DNA of 64,000 nt from Mesorhizobium amorphae (GCA_003240775.1 QFNI01000011.1:1-64000), one strand, 5' to 3'. Positions 24,434 to 33,648 are shown, numbered from the stretch's first letter. The notes: generated by a model from the sequence alone, not told the origin. Translations and numbers: made by a program.

Positions 24434-25933
24434 TCAGGCGATCCAGTGCTCGCGCTTGCCGAGCGCGACATGCACCGATTTCACCTGCGTGTATTCCTCC
24501 ACGCCGAGTGCGCCCGCCTCCCGGCCCCAGCCCGACTGCTTGAAGCCGCCGAGCGGGAGTTCGGGTCCTCCGGCGAGCGTGGTGTTGACCCAGAACCGCC
24601 CGGCCCGCACGCGCCGCGATACGGTGAGCGCCTTGTCGATGTTCTTGGTCCACACGCTGGCGGCCAAGCCATAGACGGTATCGTTTGCCAGCGCGATGGC
24701 TTGTTCGACGCCTTCGAAGGGCATCACCGAGAGAACCGGCCCGAAGATCTCGTCGCTCGCGATGGCCATGGTGGACGACACGTCGCCGAACAGAGTGGGC
24801 GCGACGAAGCGGCCGCGGCCCATCTCCACCGCTTCGCCGCCATGGACGAGGCGCGCGCCTTCCGCGCGTCCCCTGGCGATGTAGTCGAGGATCGTCTCGT
24901 GCTGCGCCTGGGTGGTGATCGCGCCGACCTGGGTGCGGGGGTCGAGCGGGTCGCCCACCACGATGCGCGCGAACTTCGCCGCGACGAGCTGTTCGAATTC
25001 GCGCGCGACCGAGCGCTCCACGATAAGCCTGCTGCCGGACACGCAGCACTGGCCGGTGTTGAAGGCGATGCCGAAGGCGACCCCGTCGGCGGCGTCTTCG
25101 AGGTCAGCGTCGGCGAACACGATCTGCGGGTTCTTGCCGCCGAGTTCGAGACCGAGCTTCTTGAAGTTGCCGGCGGCGGCCTTGACGCAGGAGCGGCCGA
25201 CCGCGGTGGAGCCCGTGAAGCTCACCATGTCCACGTCCATGTGCTCGGTCAGCGCCTGGCCGATGGTGGAGCCCGAGCCGGTGACCACGTTGAAGCAGCC
25301 GTCTGGCAGCCCGGCATCCGCGAGGATCTCCGCCAGCAGCAGCGTGGTCGCGGAGGTCACCTCGGACGGCTTGGCGACGATCGTGCAGCCCGAGGCCAGG
25401 ATGAAGGGCACCCGCTCGCACAGGATCAGGAAGGGGAAGTTCCAGGGCGTGACGAGGCCGACCACCCCGATCGGCTCGCGCGTGACGATGCCGAACAGGC
25501 TGTCGCCTAAGTTGTTGAAGCTGTCCCCGTGAAGCGCGCGCGCAGCCCCCGCCGCATATTCGAAGATGCCCACGCAGCCGTCCACCTCGCCGCGCGCCTG
25601 GGCGATCGGCTTGCCGTTCTCGAGCGTCTCCCAATAGGCGATCTCGTCGCGCCGGGCTCGGATGCCATCGGCCGCGCGCAGGAGGACGGCTGCGCGCTCG
25701 GCCCCGCTCAGGCCCGACCAGCGGCGGTCCTCGAAGGCGTGGCGCGCAGCCCCCACCGCGCGGTCGAGGTCTTGCCGCGTGCAGCGGACCATGCGCGACA
25801 CAGCTACGTCATGCGCGGGGCTCTGCCGCTCGAAGATCTCGCGACCGCCCGCCTCCTCCCAGCGTCCATCGACGAAGAAGCCGAAGCTGCGGGGCGTCTC
25901 GGGGAGCGAGAGAAGGGGAGCGCGCTGGTCCAT
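24434..25933 (-). CDS. NAD(P)-dependent aldehyde dehydrogenase
   Basis: A 499-residue ALDH. Conserved blocks in order: PWNFPFLILCERVPFILASGC, FTGSTAVGRS, catalytic Glu in LELGGKNPQIV (about residue 267), catalytic Cys in FNTGQCCVSGSRL (about 301), EIFGPVLSVMPFE and a C-terminal PLGGFKQSGWGREAG. It should oxidise the aldehyde made by the GMC or Zn-alcohol dehydrogenase to a carboxylate, the natural substrate for the CoA-transferase. ATG at 25933, 32 nt after the Zn-ADH stop in the same operon. Confidence 0.9.
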   Translation of the reverse strand: MDQRAPLLSLPETPRSFGFFVDGRWEEAGGREIFERQSPAHDVAVSRMVRCTRQDLDRAVGAARHAFEDRRWSGLSGAERAAVLLRAADGIRARRDEIAYWETLENGKPIAQARGEVDGCVGIFEYAAGAARALHGDSFNNLGDSLFGIVTREPIGVVGLVTPWNFPFLILCERVPFILASGCTIVAKPSEVTSATTLLLAEILADAGLPDGCFNVVTGSGSTIGQALTEHMDVDMVSFTGSTAVGRSCVKAAAGNFKKLGLELGGKNPQIVFADADLEDAADGVAFGIAFNTGQCCVSGSRLIVERSVAREFEQLVAAKFARIVVGDPLDPRTQVGAITTQAQHETILDYIARGRAEGARLVHGGEAVEMGRGRFVAPTLFGDVSSTMAIASDEIFGPVLSVMPFEGVEQAIALANDTVYGLAASVWTKNIDKALTVSRRVRAGRFWVNTTLAGGPELPLGGFKQSGWGREAGALGVEEYTQVKSVHVALGKREHWIA

Positions 25934-25965
25934 GCGAAAGGTCCTGATGGAGGAGGAAGTGCCCG

Positions 25966-26994
25966 TCAGATCGTGATCTGGGTCTTGAGATCGCCCGGCC
26001 GTTCGCCCAGCGTCTCGAAGGCCTGCTGGATTTCTGCGAGCGGGAAGGAGGCGCCCGTGAACAGCGAGAGGTCGAAGCGCCCGTGGCCGACGAGGGTCAG
26101 CGCGTCGTGCATGTCCTCGCCCATCGCGGCCACCGAGCCCTTGATCCCCAGTTCGTCGAGCACGGTGCGCAGGATGGGCAGCGCCAAGCGGTCGTCGGGC
26201 CCGGTGATGCCGAAAGCGCTGACATGGCCGCCGGGCCGCACAAGTTCCAGCGCCTGCGCATAGAGCCTGGCCGAGCCGACGCTCTCGATCACGATGTCCG
26301 CCCCGCGCCCGCCGGTCGCCTCCCGCACGGCCGTGAGGGCTTGCGTGGGGTCCGTCACCACGATGTCCGCGCCTGCGTCCTTCGCGAATTTCGCGCGCTC
26401 GGGCGACAGCTCAATGGCAAGGATGGGGGCCGCGCCCACGAGGCGCATCATCTGGATGTGCAGGTTGCCGATCGGCCCCGCGCCCAGCACGACCACCGAT
26501 TGCGCGAACCCCGCGCGCGCCTTGCGTGCCGCGCGCACCACGCAGGCGACGGGCTCGACCAGAGCGAGTTCGGCCGCGGGCACCGTTTCCGGCGCGGGGA
26601 TCACAAGCCTTGCCGGGAGCGCCATGTATTCGGCGAAGGCCCCGTCCCGCGAGATGCCGGCCTGGCGGACTTCCGCGCAGTTCAGCACCTCGTTGCGGCG
26701 GCAGAAGAAGCAGTGGCCGCAGCCGATGTTGATGTCGGCCACCACGCGCTGGCCGAGCGCGAGCCCGCGTACGGCGTCACCCAGCTTCGCGACCCTTCCC
26801 GTCAGCTCGTGGCCGGGGATGATCGGCAGCGATTCCGCCGCGTAGTGGCCGTTGAACATGTGGATGTCGGTGCCGCAGATGCCGCAGCGGTCCACCCGGA
26901 TCAGCGCATCGCCGGGCCCCACGTCCGGCACCGGCACCTCGCGCAGCTCGAAGCGGCGGGGTGCGACGAGAACCGCCGCCTGCATGGTTTCCAT
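25966..26994 (-). CDS. Zinc-dependent alcohol/polyol dehydrogenase (MDR)
   Basis: A 342-residue Zn-MDR of the sorbitol/threonine dehydrogenase type. Catalytic zinc ligands: Cys in CGICGTDIHMFNGHY and His-Glu in IPGHELTGRV; structural zinc cysteines in CGHCFFCRRNEVLNC. The Rossmann motif is VVVLGAGPIGNLHIQ (about residue 170). It begins METMQAAV at 26994 (GGGGTGG upstream); a second ATG at 26985 is possible. It directly follows the ABC permease gene (11 nt), so it should oxidise the imported alcohol. Confidence 0.9.
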   Translation of the reverse strand: METMQAAVLVAPRRFELREVPVPDVGPGDALIRVDRCGICGTDIHMFNGHYAAESLPIIPGHELTGRVAKLGDAVRGLALGQRVVADINIGCGHCFFCRRNEVLNCAEVRQAGISRDGAFAEYMALPARLVIPAPETVPAAELALVEPVACVVRAARKARAGFAQSVVVLGAGPIGNLHIQMMRLVGAAPILAIELSPERAKFAKDAGADIVVTDPTQALTAVREATGGRGADIVIESVGSARLYAQALELVRPGGHVSAFGITGPDDRLALPILRTVLDELGIKGSVAAMGEDMHDALTLVGHGRFDLSLFTGASFPLAEIQQAFETLGERPGDLKTQITI

Positions 26995-27005
26995 CGGGGC
27001 CACCC

Positions 27006-28001
27006 CTACTTGACCGTGAAGACCTTGGAGCGGTCGAGCGTCAGCGCGATGGCTGCGATCAGCACCAGTCCGAAGAAGATCTGCTGCGCTTCGGCGGGGA
27101 TCGAGAGATAGACCATGCTGGCCCGGATCACGGCCACGATCAGCGCGCCGATCAGCGTGTTGAGCACGCCACCCACCCCGCCCGTCAGCGGCGTGCCGCC
27201 GACGAGAACGGCGACGATCGCGGGCAGAAGGAACTGGTTCGCGGCAAGTGCCGAGCCGCCCGACAGGCGCGCCGACAGCATCAGCCCCGCAAAGGCCGCG
27301 AGAAAGCCGCTGAGCGCGAACACCGCGACCTTGTAGCGTTCGACACGGATGCCCGAGGAGACCGCCGCAAGTTCGGCTGCGCCTATGGCCTTGATCACAC
27401 GGCCGAACACCGTGCGCCGCTCGATGAAGAGCAGCACCACGAGCAGCACGAGCGCCACCACGATCTCCTTGGGGATCGGCCCCCAATAGCCGAACAGCCA
27501 GCCCAGCACTGCGTTGCGGTCGGCTTCCGCCATCGACACGCCCTTCTCGCCCGAGGCGAAGCGCGCGATCGAAAAGGCGACGCCGCCCATGGCGAGTGTC
27601 GCGATGAAGGTCGGAATGCGCGTGAGCATGGCGACCAGCCCCGAAAGCGCGCCGAAGGCGGCCCCGATCAGAAGCGCTGCGATCATCGCCCAGACACCGT
27701 ATTGCGCGAGCCACACGGCCACCAGAACCGTGGTCATGCTCGCCACCGACTGGGAGGACAGGTCGATCGAGCCGACATAGATCACCAGCGTGAGCCCGAG
27801 CGCCATGATGAACAGGGCGGACACGTCTGCGGCCGTGGTCAGGAGGTTCGCCGGACGCAGGAAGCTCGCGTCGAGCAGGCCCACCAGCGCCACCAGGAGC
27901 ACAAGTGTGGCAAGCGGCAGCCAGGCGCGCAGGTTGCGCACGGGCGGAGAGGCCGGGCGGGGTGCGGCGGTCGGGGCCGCGCTCATGGCTTGCTCGCTCA
28001 T
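27006..28001 (-). CDS. Ribose-type ABC transporter permease (second)
   Basis: A 331-residue RbsC-type inner-membrane permease. After a basic, proline-rich cytoplasmic tail of about 22 residues it has about 8-9 hydrophobic segments; family blocks are LTLVIYVGSIDLSSQSVASM, FGRVIKAIGAAELAAVSSGI and LVGGTPLTGGVGGVLNTLIGALIV. It pairs with the 29527-30486 permease, so the channel is probably a heterodimer. 11 nt after the ATPase gene. Confidence 0.9.
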   Translation of the reverse strand: MSEQAMSAAPTAAPRPASPPVRNLRAWLPLATLVLLVALVGLLDASFLRPANLLTTAADVSALFIMALGLTLVIYVGSIDLSSQSVASMTTVLVAVWLAQYGVWAMIAALLIGAAFGALSGLVAMLTRIPTFIATLAMGGVAFSIARFASGEKGVSMAEADRNAVLGWLFGYWGPIPKEIVVALVLLVVLLFIERRTVFGRVIKAIGAAELAAVSSGIRVERYKVAVFALSGFLAAFAGLMLSARLSGGSALAANQFLLPAIVAVLVGGTPLTGGVGGVLNTLIGALIVAVIRASMVYLSIPAEAQQIFFGLVLIAAIALTLDRSKVFTVK

Positions 28002-28012
28002 ATCCGCCTTCC

Positions 28013-29515
28013 TCAAACCATGTGCTCGATCAGGTCGAAGAGGGTGGGCTTGGCGCCTGCGGGTGCGTCGAGGCGGCGCGTCACCGCACCGTCCTTGAGC
28101 ACCAGGATCGTGTGCGCGAGCCCGATCGCCTCTTCCAGCGTGTCGCCCACCAGGATCACGCCGCAGCCATCCGCCGACATGTCGCGGATCATCTCGTAGA
28201 CGTCTTCCTTGGCGCCGATGTCGAGGCCGCGCGTGGGGTGGTCGAGGATCACGATGTCGGAACCGGCACTCCGCCATTTGGCGAGCACCACCTTCTGCTG
28301 GTTTCCGCCCGAAAGCCGTCCGCAATCGGCGTGCTCGGAATGGGCCTTGATGGCGAGCCGGCCGATCCAGTCGCGGGCGAGCGCACGCTCGCGGCCGACC
28401 GCCATCACGCCGAACTGCTGGTAGCGCCCGAGCTGGGACAGCGTCATGTTCTCGTAGACGCTCATGCCGGCCGCGATGCCTTCGATCTTGCGCTCGCGCG
28501 GCACGAAGGCGAGGCCCATCTCCACCGCGTGGGCGGGCGAGCGGGGAGCCGCCCTCCCCTTCACGCGGATCGTGCCGGATTGGGGCTTCGCCATGCCGTA
28601 GAGCGCGTGCAGAATCTCCTCGCGCCCCGAGCCCTCGGTGCCCACGAGGGCCAGCACCTCGCCCCTGTGCAAGGAAAACGAGATGTCTTCGTAATGGCCG
28701 GGGTCGGAAATGCCGGACACTTCCAGAAGTGGGCTTTCCCCTTGGAAGGGCGCCTGGCGGTTCTCGCGGTAATAGGCCGCGTCCACGTGGCGGCCGACCA
28801 TCTTGTGCTGGATGCCGGACACGGAGGCGTCCTCGGTCTTCACCACGTCCACCACCGCGCCGTCCTTCATCACATAAACGCGGTCGCAAAGCTCGAGCAC
28901 CTCGTCGAGCCGGTGCGAGACGAAGATGAAGGACGCGCGCGAGCGCAGGCTGCGCACCAGCGCGAACAACAGCTCCACCTCCTCGCGCGACAGCACCGAG
29001 GTCGGCTCGTCGAGCAGGATCACGAGATCGCCCGCCACGCGCTCCTGCAGCGACAGCACCTTGGCGAGCTCCACCAGTTGGCGCTGGGCGAAGGACAGGG
29101 TGGAGGTGCGGCGCGCGGGGTCGATGTCGAGCTTCACCTTGGCGAGCTGGTGGCGGGCGGCAGCCGCCATCTTGCGCCAGTCGAGCGTGCCCCAGCGCTT
29201 GAAGGGGGCCTCGAACCCTAGGAAGATGTTTTCCATGACGCTGAGATTGGGGATCAGCGATTGTTCCTGGAACACCATGCCGACGCCCGCCTCCTGCGCG
29301 GCGCGCGGGCTCGCGAAGCGCACGGGCTTGCCATCCACGCTGATCGTGCCCCCGTCATGGGCGTAGGCGCCGTAGATCACCTTCATCAGCGTCGACTTGC
29401 CCGCGCCGTTCTCGCCGACGAGGCCGACGATCTCGCCGCGGCCGATGGCGAAATCCACGCTCTTCAGTGCGTGGACGCCGGGAAAGCGCTTCTCGATCTG
29501 CTCCAGCTTGAACAT
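28013..29515 (-). CDS. Ribose-type ABC transporter ATP-binding protein (two NBDs)
   Basis: A 500-residue RbsA/MglA-like ATPase. NBD1: Walker A GENGAGKSTLMKVIYG (about residue 35), signature block LSFAQRQLVELAK, Walker B LVILLDEPTSVL. NBD2: degenerate Walker A GTEGSGREEIL, signature LSGGNQQKVVLAK, and Walker B IVILDHPTRGLDIG, in which His replaces the catalytic Glu. The second site is therefore probably non-hydrolytic, as in many sugar importers. Starts at ATG 29515, 11 nt after the first permease. Confidence 0.9.
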   Translation of the reverse strand: MFKLEQIEKRFPGVHALKSVDFAIGRGEIVGLVGENGAGKSTLMKVIYGAYAHDGGTISVDGKPVRFASPRAAQEAGVGMVFQEQSLIPNLSVMENIFLGFEAPFKRWGTLDWRKMAAAARHQLAKVKLDIDPARRTSTLSFAQRQLVELAKVLSLQERVAGDLVILLDEPTSVLSREEVELLFALVRSLRSRASFIFVSHRLDEVLELCDRVYVMKDGAVVDVVKTEDASVSGIQHKMVGRHVDAAYYRENRQAPFQGESPLLEVSGISDPGHYEDISFSLHRGEVLALVGTEGSGREEILHALYGMAKPQSGTIRVKGRAAPRSPAHAVEMGLAFVPRERKIEGIAAGMSVYENMTLSQLGRYQQFGVMAVGRERALARDWIGRLAIKAHSEHADCGRLSGGNQQKVVLAKWRSAGSDIVILDHPTRGLDIGAKEDVYEMIRDMSADGCGVILVGDTLEEAIGLAHTILVLKDGAVTRRLDAPAGAKPTLFDLIEHMV

Positions 29516-29526
29516 CGCGCCCGCTC

Positions 29527-30486
29527 TCACTTCACCATGAGGATGGCTTTGCGGTTGATCGACAGCGCCACCGCCACGATCACCATCAGGCCGAGGATGC
29601 CGCTCTGCACGAAGGACGGCAGGCCGATCACCACCATGCCGTTGCTGATGGCGGCGACGATCAGGACGCCCACCAGCGTGTTCAACACCCCGCCCGACCC
29701 GCCGATCAGCGAGGTTCCGCCCACGACGACCGCGGTGATCGAGGTGAACATGATGTTCGAGCCCGTCTGCCCGTCGGCGATGCCGACGCGGGCGACGAGA
29801 AGCAGCGCGCCGAGCGCGTAGAACACGCCCGCGATGGCGAATGCCGTGATCCGCACCCGCTCGACCCTGAGGCCGGAGGCGCGCGCGAGATCCTCGCCGC
29901 CGCCGACCGCGAAGATGTTGCGCCCGATCACCGTGTGGCGCTCGATGAACCAGGCGGCCGCGGTGAACAGGAGCGCGACATAGACCATCAGCGGCATGTC
30001 GAGGATGCGCGTGGTCAGGAGCGAGCGGAAGATCGGGTCCTCCACGCGGATGCGGTAGCCGCCAGACAGGATCACGGTGGCCCCCGCGCCTACGAAGCCC
30101 ATGGCGAGGCTCGCCATGAAGGACGGGATCTTGAGCTTCACATGGGCGATGCCCGTGAGGATGCCTGCCGCGAGGCCGGTGAGGATGGCGACGGGAAAGG
30201 CCACCCAGCCGGTCGCCACCGAGCCGCCGAGGCTTGCGAAGAGCGTTGCGAACACTACCGCGCAGAAGGTGACGACGCCTTCCATGGAAAGGTCGATCGA
30301 GCCCATCACGATCACGAAGGTGACGCCGATGGCGACCATCAAAGCGGGCGCCGCGAGCACGCCCACGCGGCCGAAATTCCTGAGCGACAGGAAGTTCGGG
30401 TTGACCAGCGCAAAGGCCAGGCACACCGCCAGAAGCACCAGCACGGGCGCCCAGGCGCGGAGCGTCTCGCGGGAAAGGATCGACAT
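29527..30486 (-). CDS. Ribose-type ABC transporter permease (first)
   Basis: A 319-residue RbsC-type permease with about 9 hydrophobic segments. It opens MSILSRETLRAWAPVLVLLAVCLAFALVNP (read as leader plus first helix); conserved blocks are VTFVIVMGSIDLSMEGVVTF, IGRNIFAVGGGEDLARASGL and VVVGGTSLIGGSGGVLNTLVGVLIV. Second gene of the operon, 70 nt after the binding-protein gene and 11 nt before the ATPase. Confidence 0.9.
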   Translation of the reverse strand: MSILSRETLRAWAPVLVLLAVCLAFALVNPNFLSLRNFGRVGVLAAPALMVAIGVTFVIVMGSIDLSMEGVVTFCAVVFATLFASLGGSVATGWVAFPVAILTGLAAGILTGIAHVKLKIPSFMASLAMGFVGAGATVILSGGYRIRVEDPIFRSLLTTRILDMPLMVYVALLFTAAAWFIERHTVIGRNIFAVGGGEDLARASGLRVERVRITAFAIAGVFYALGALLLVARVGIADGQTGSNIMFTSITAVVVGGTSLIGGSGGVLNTLVGVLIVAAISNGMVVIGLPSFVQSGILGLMVIVAVALSINRKAILMVK

Positions 30487-30556
30487 GGAACGCCCTCGCG
30501 TGAAGCCTCGGCCGGGCGAGCCGCCCGGCGTCCGGCCGTTCTTGTGAAGGGGACGA

Positions 30557-31672
30557 TCAGGTCCGGTTGTACTGGATCTGCCCGTTGGAGGGCCCGAAAT
30601 AGTCGGTCCAGTTGTAGTCCGGGTGGCTCTTGTGGTGCTTGGCCAGGAACTCCTCGGCGTCCTTCTTGGTGACGAGGATGGTGGGGCCGTAGAACTCCCG
30701 GTGCGCTTCGGGCTCGGCGCTCGGTTTGAAGGCGCCCGTGGAGGCGTGGTAGGCGAGCGAGAGCGCGATGCCGCCGCCCCAGTAGGGGTCGGTGTAGACG
30801 GTGGCGAGAAGCTCGTCCTTCATGATGTAGTCGACCGCCTGCTCGCCGCCGTCATAGCCGACCACCGGAATCTGGCCGGCGAGGCCTTCGGCGCGCAGCG
30901 CCTCGATCGCGCCATAAGCCATGGTGTCGTTGGCGCAGAACACGCCCTTGATGGCGTCGCCGTGGGTGGTCAGGTAGGCCGACATGATCTCGTTGGCGCG
31001 GGTCGTGTCCCAGTCGGCCGCCTGGTAGTCGAGCAGCTGGATGTTGGGGAACTTCTTGAGCGCGCGCTCGAGCCCCGCGCGGCGCTCGACGGCGGGGATG
31101 TTGGCGGCGATGCCGCCCAGGCCCACCACGCCGCCTTCGCCGCCCATCGCCTCGAACAGGATGGTCGCGGTCTGCTCGGCGGGCTCCATGTCCGACCAGC
31201 TCATGTGGCCGACCCAGTTGTCGCCGAAGTCCCAGGGGTGGAGGTCGTCGGTCTTGTTCCAGATCGTGAAGATGTGGCCGCCGGCCGCCTTCACCGCTTC
31301 CACCGTGGGGCGGCAGTTGGGGGAATCGTTGGGGTCGCAGGCGATCGCTGCGTTGCCGTTGACGCGGCCGAGCAGCGCCTTGATGTCGGCCACGCACTTC
31401 TCGTTCGAGCCGTCATGGATGAGGTTGATGAGGTCGGACGGCGTCTTGCCCAGGCTTTGGGTGAAGGCCTCGCCGCCCGAGACGATCGAGTTCCAGTAGG
31501 GGTTGGTGCGGTCGCGGTAGCTCCAGGCGAGGGCCGGGTCTGCTGCCGCGAAGGCGGGCGTCGCGCGCAGCGCGGACGAGGCGACGAGGCCGCCCAGGCC
31601 GAGCGCGCTGCCGAGCAGGAAGTCGCGCCGGCGCAGTTTCTCGGTCTCGATGAATTCCTTGATGAACGACAT
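30557..31672 (-). CDS. Ribose-type periplasmic substrate-binding protein
   Basis: A 371-residue periplasmic-binding-protein-like I protein. It carries a twin-arginine-like export signal (KLRRRDFLLGSALGLGGLVA, cleavage near TPAFA, about residue 40). The mature part has LAWSYRDRTNPYWNSIVSGGEAF and GVFCANDTMAYGAIEALRAEG, typical of the sugar-binding RbsB group, and VVGYDGGEQAVDYI. The C-terminal extension rich in W, Y and H (about 340-371) is longer than in RbsB. ATG at 31672 after GGAGGA. First gene of the seven-gene operon; the ligand is unknown but a polyol or sugar-like compound fits the oxidoreductases behind it. Confidence 0.88.
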   Translation of the reverse strand: MSFIKEFIETEKLRRRDFLLGSALGLGGLVASSALRATPAFAAADPALAWSYRDRTNPYWNSIVSGGEAFTQSLGKTPSDLINLIHDGSNEKCVADIKALLGRVNGNAAIACDPNDSPNCRPTVEAVKAAGGHIFTIWNKTDDLHPWDFGDNWVGHMSWSDMEPAEQTATILFEAMGGEGGVVGLGGIAANIPAVERRAGLERALKKFPNIQLLDYQAADWDTTRANEIMSAYLTTHGDAIKGVFCANDTMAYGAIEALRAEGLAGQIPVVGYDGGEQAVDYIMKDELLATVYTDPYWGGGIALSLAYHASTGAFKPSAEPEAHREFYGPTILVTKKDAEEFLAKHHKSHPDYNWTDYFGPSNGQIQYNRT

Positions 31673-31728
31673 TGGGTTCCTCCCGACGATCCAGTTGGCG
31701 CAAGGCTCCACCCGCCTCACCCGGCACG

Positions 31729-31757
31729 TTTATGCACTAACTAGTTATTTGTAGCAA
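31729..31757 (-). promoter_or_regulatory. Operon promoter with TAACTAGTTA palindrome in the spacer
   Basis: On the minus strand TTGCTA (-35) and CATAAA (-10) are separated by 17 bp, and the 10-bp palindrome TAACTAGTTA (31738-31747) lies inside the spacer. It faces the binding-protein gene, 57 nt away, and lies between it and the divergent TetR gene. A repressor bound here would exclude RNA polymerase. The palindrome is the short-spaced relative of the TAAC-N6-GTTA sites. Confidence 0.5.
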
Positions 31758-31919
31758 GCGGCTCGAAAGCTTGCTCTCTCGCCGCTGTCGGCGGGCTGGC
31801 CGAGATGTGGAAGGGCGAGGTTGGGCGGTTGTGTTCGCCCGGTGCCCGCGTCATACCCTTGGGCGGGAGGCCCTGGGAAAATTCGGGTCTTCGTGGAAAG
31901 GCATCCGGGCAGCGAGCCG

Positions 31920-32573
31920 ATGGCGGACGAGAAGGCAAAGACGCGGGGGAAGCTGCGCGACGCGGACGCCACGCAAAAGCGCATCCTGTCGGCGGCCAAG
32001 AGCGAGTTCGCCCGCAACGGCTTGGGCGGCGCGCGCGTCGACGTGATCGCCGAGCGCGCGAAGGCCAACAAGCGGATGATCTACCACTACTTCAACAGCA
32101 AGGAGGAGCTGTTCCAGCGCGTGCTGGAGGATGCCTATGAGGACATCCGCAACGCCGAGCAGCAGCTGCATCTCGACGAAATGCCCCCGCGCGAGGCGCT
32201 CGAAAGCCTCGTGCGCTTCACCTGGAACTATTATCTCAAGAATCCGGAATTTCTGACGCTGGTCAACAGCGAGAACCTCCACCGCGCCCGCCACCTCAAG
32301 AAGTCCACCAAGATCCACATGCTGAGCCGCCGCTTCGTGGAGCTGGTGGGCAGCCTGCTCGAGCGCGGGGTGGCGGAAGGCGTGTTCCGCGAGGGGATCG
32401 ACCCCGTGCAGCTCAACATCTCGATCGCGGCCGTCAACTACTACTACCTGACCAACCGCTACACCGGCTCCTTCATCTTCGAGCGCGACCTGATGGCCAA
32501 GGAAGCGCTGGAAGAGCGCATCGCCTTCAACATCGAGACGGTGACGAGCCTGGTCTGCAAGCGGGGCGCTTGA
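31920..32573 (+). CDS. TetR/AcrR-family transcriptional regulator
   Basis: A 217-residue TetR protein. N-terminal HTH: ILSAAKSEFARNGLGGARVDVIAERAKANKRMIYHYFNSKEELF (blocks spanning about residues 22-65). The rest is the helical ligand domain, with FTWNYYLKNPEFLTLVN and a C-terminus ending LVCKRGA. Start chosen at the ATG 31920, which lets the protein open with a basic tail; its ribosome site is weak, and an in-frame upstream start at 31821 cannot be excluded. Divergent from the seven-gene transport and oxidation operon and the best local candidate for binding the TAAC/GTTA sites. Confidence 0.85.
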   Translation: MADEKAKTRGKLRDADATQKRILSAAKSEFARNGLGGARVDVIAERAKANKRMIYHYFNSKEELFQRVLEDAYEDIRNAEQQLHLDEMPPREALESLVRFTWNYYLKNPEFLTLVNSENLHRARHLKKSTKIHMLSRRFVELVGSLLERGVAEGVFREGIDPVQLNISIAAVNYYYLTNRYTGSFIFERDLMAKEALEERIAFNIETVTSLVCKRGA

Positions 32574-32577
32574 GCGC

Positions 32578-33648
32578 TCAGCCGGGCGGGCCCGCGACGG
32601 AAGCGCGCTCGATCAGCCGTGTCGCGATCACCTTTTGCGCGGGCTCGGCGTCGGGCTTTTCCATGCGCGAAAAGAGGATGCGCGCGCTTTCGCGGCCGAG
32701 TTCGTAGACCGGCTGCTCGATCACCGTGACCGTGGGCGCGGTGACGCTTGTCCAGTCGGCATCGGTGAAGGCTATCAGCGACACGTCGTCGGGGATGCGC
32801 AGCCCGATCTCGCGGATCGTCTTGAACACCGACAGCGCGATGATGTTGTCGGAGGCGAGAATGGCGGTCGGCCGCGCGGGCAGGCCGAAGAGTTCGCGCA
32901 CGATGGCAGCCGTGGTTTCGGGCGAGCGCGCGCCGAGCCGGATCAGCCCGGCTGACGGGTCGAGCCCGGCCTTCGCCAGCGCGTCCTGCATGCCCTCGAT
33001 GCGCCCGAGCACGGTGGAGAGGTGGATCTGGTGCGGCCCGCGATAGACGGGCTCGGCCGCGCTGGTCGCGGAGATGTAGGCGATGCGGCGGTGCCCTGCC
33101 CGGAGAAGCAGGCTTGCCGCCCGAAACGACGCCACCTTGTCGTCGCTCACCACCGAATCCACGACAAAACCGGGGATCGAGCGATCGAGAAGCACGAGCG
33201 GGCGCCCCGCGCGGCGGGCCTCCTCCAGGTGGTCGAACCGGCTCATCAGGGCGGGCGTCACGATCAGCCCGTCCACCTGCTTGCCCAGAAGCACGCGCAC
33301 CGCGCTGCGCTCCTTGTCGATGTCCTCGGCCGAATTGGCGAGCAGCACGTCGAAGCCGGCATCCGCCGCCACATCGGAGATGCCGCGCAGCGCGCGGCCG
33401 AAATAGGGGTTTTCGATGTCGCCCAGCACCACGCCTATCGTGCCCGAGCGCCCCGTGGTCATGCTGCGCGCAAGCGTGTTGGGCTGGTAGCCGAGCGCGC
33501 GCGCGGCCTCCTCCACGCTGTCGCGCAACGCCTGGTTGGGCGAGCCGTAGCCGCCGAGCACGCGTGCGGCGGTTGCCTTCGACACGCCCGCCCGCGCCGC
33601 GACCTCGCGCACCGTCACGGTTCTCGTTGCAGCCGGTTCAGCATCCAT
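32578..33648 (-). CDS. LacI-family transcriptional repressor
   Basis: A 356-residue LacI/GalR protein. N-terminal HTH VREVAARAGVSKATAARVLGGYG (about residues 12-34), hinge helix ending QPNTLARSMTTGRSG, then a periplasmic-binding-like effector core (GVVLGDIENPYFGRALRGI; LVLLDRSIPGFVVDSVVSDD; ILASDNIIALSVFKTIREIG). The ATG at 33648 is used; an in-frame TTG at 33690 would add 14 residues. Divergent from the FAD oxidoreductase and amino-acid ABC operon, and next to two identical palindromes that are its probable operators. Convergent with TetR (4 nt between ends). The effector is unknown. Confidence 0.88.
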   Translation of the reverse strand: MDAEPAATRTVTVREVAARAGVSKATAARVLGGYGSPNQALRDSVEEAARALGYQPNTLARSMTTGRSGTIGVVLGDIENPYFGRALRGISDVAADAGFDVLLANSAEDIDKERSAVRVLLGKQVDGLIVTPALMSRFDHLEEARRAGRPLVLLDRSIPGFVVDSVVSDDKVASFRAASLLLRAGHRRIAYISATSAAEPVYRGPHQIHLSTVLGRIEGMQDALAKAGLDPSAGLIRLGARSPETTAAIVRELFGLPARPTAILASDNIIALSVFKTIREIGLRIPDDVSLIAFTDADWTSVTAPTVTVIEQPVYELGRESARILFSRMEKPDAEPAQKVIATRLIERASVAGPPG

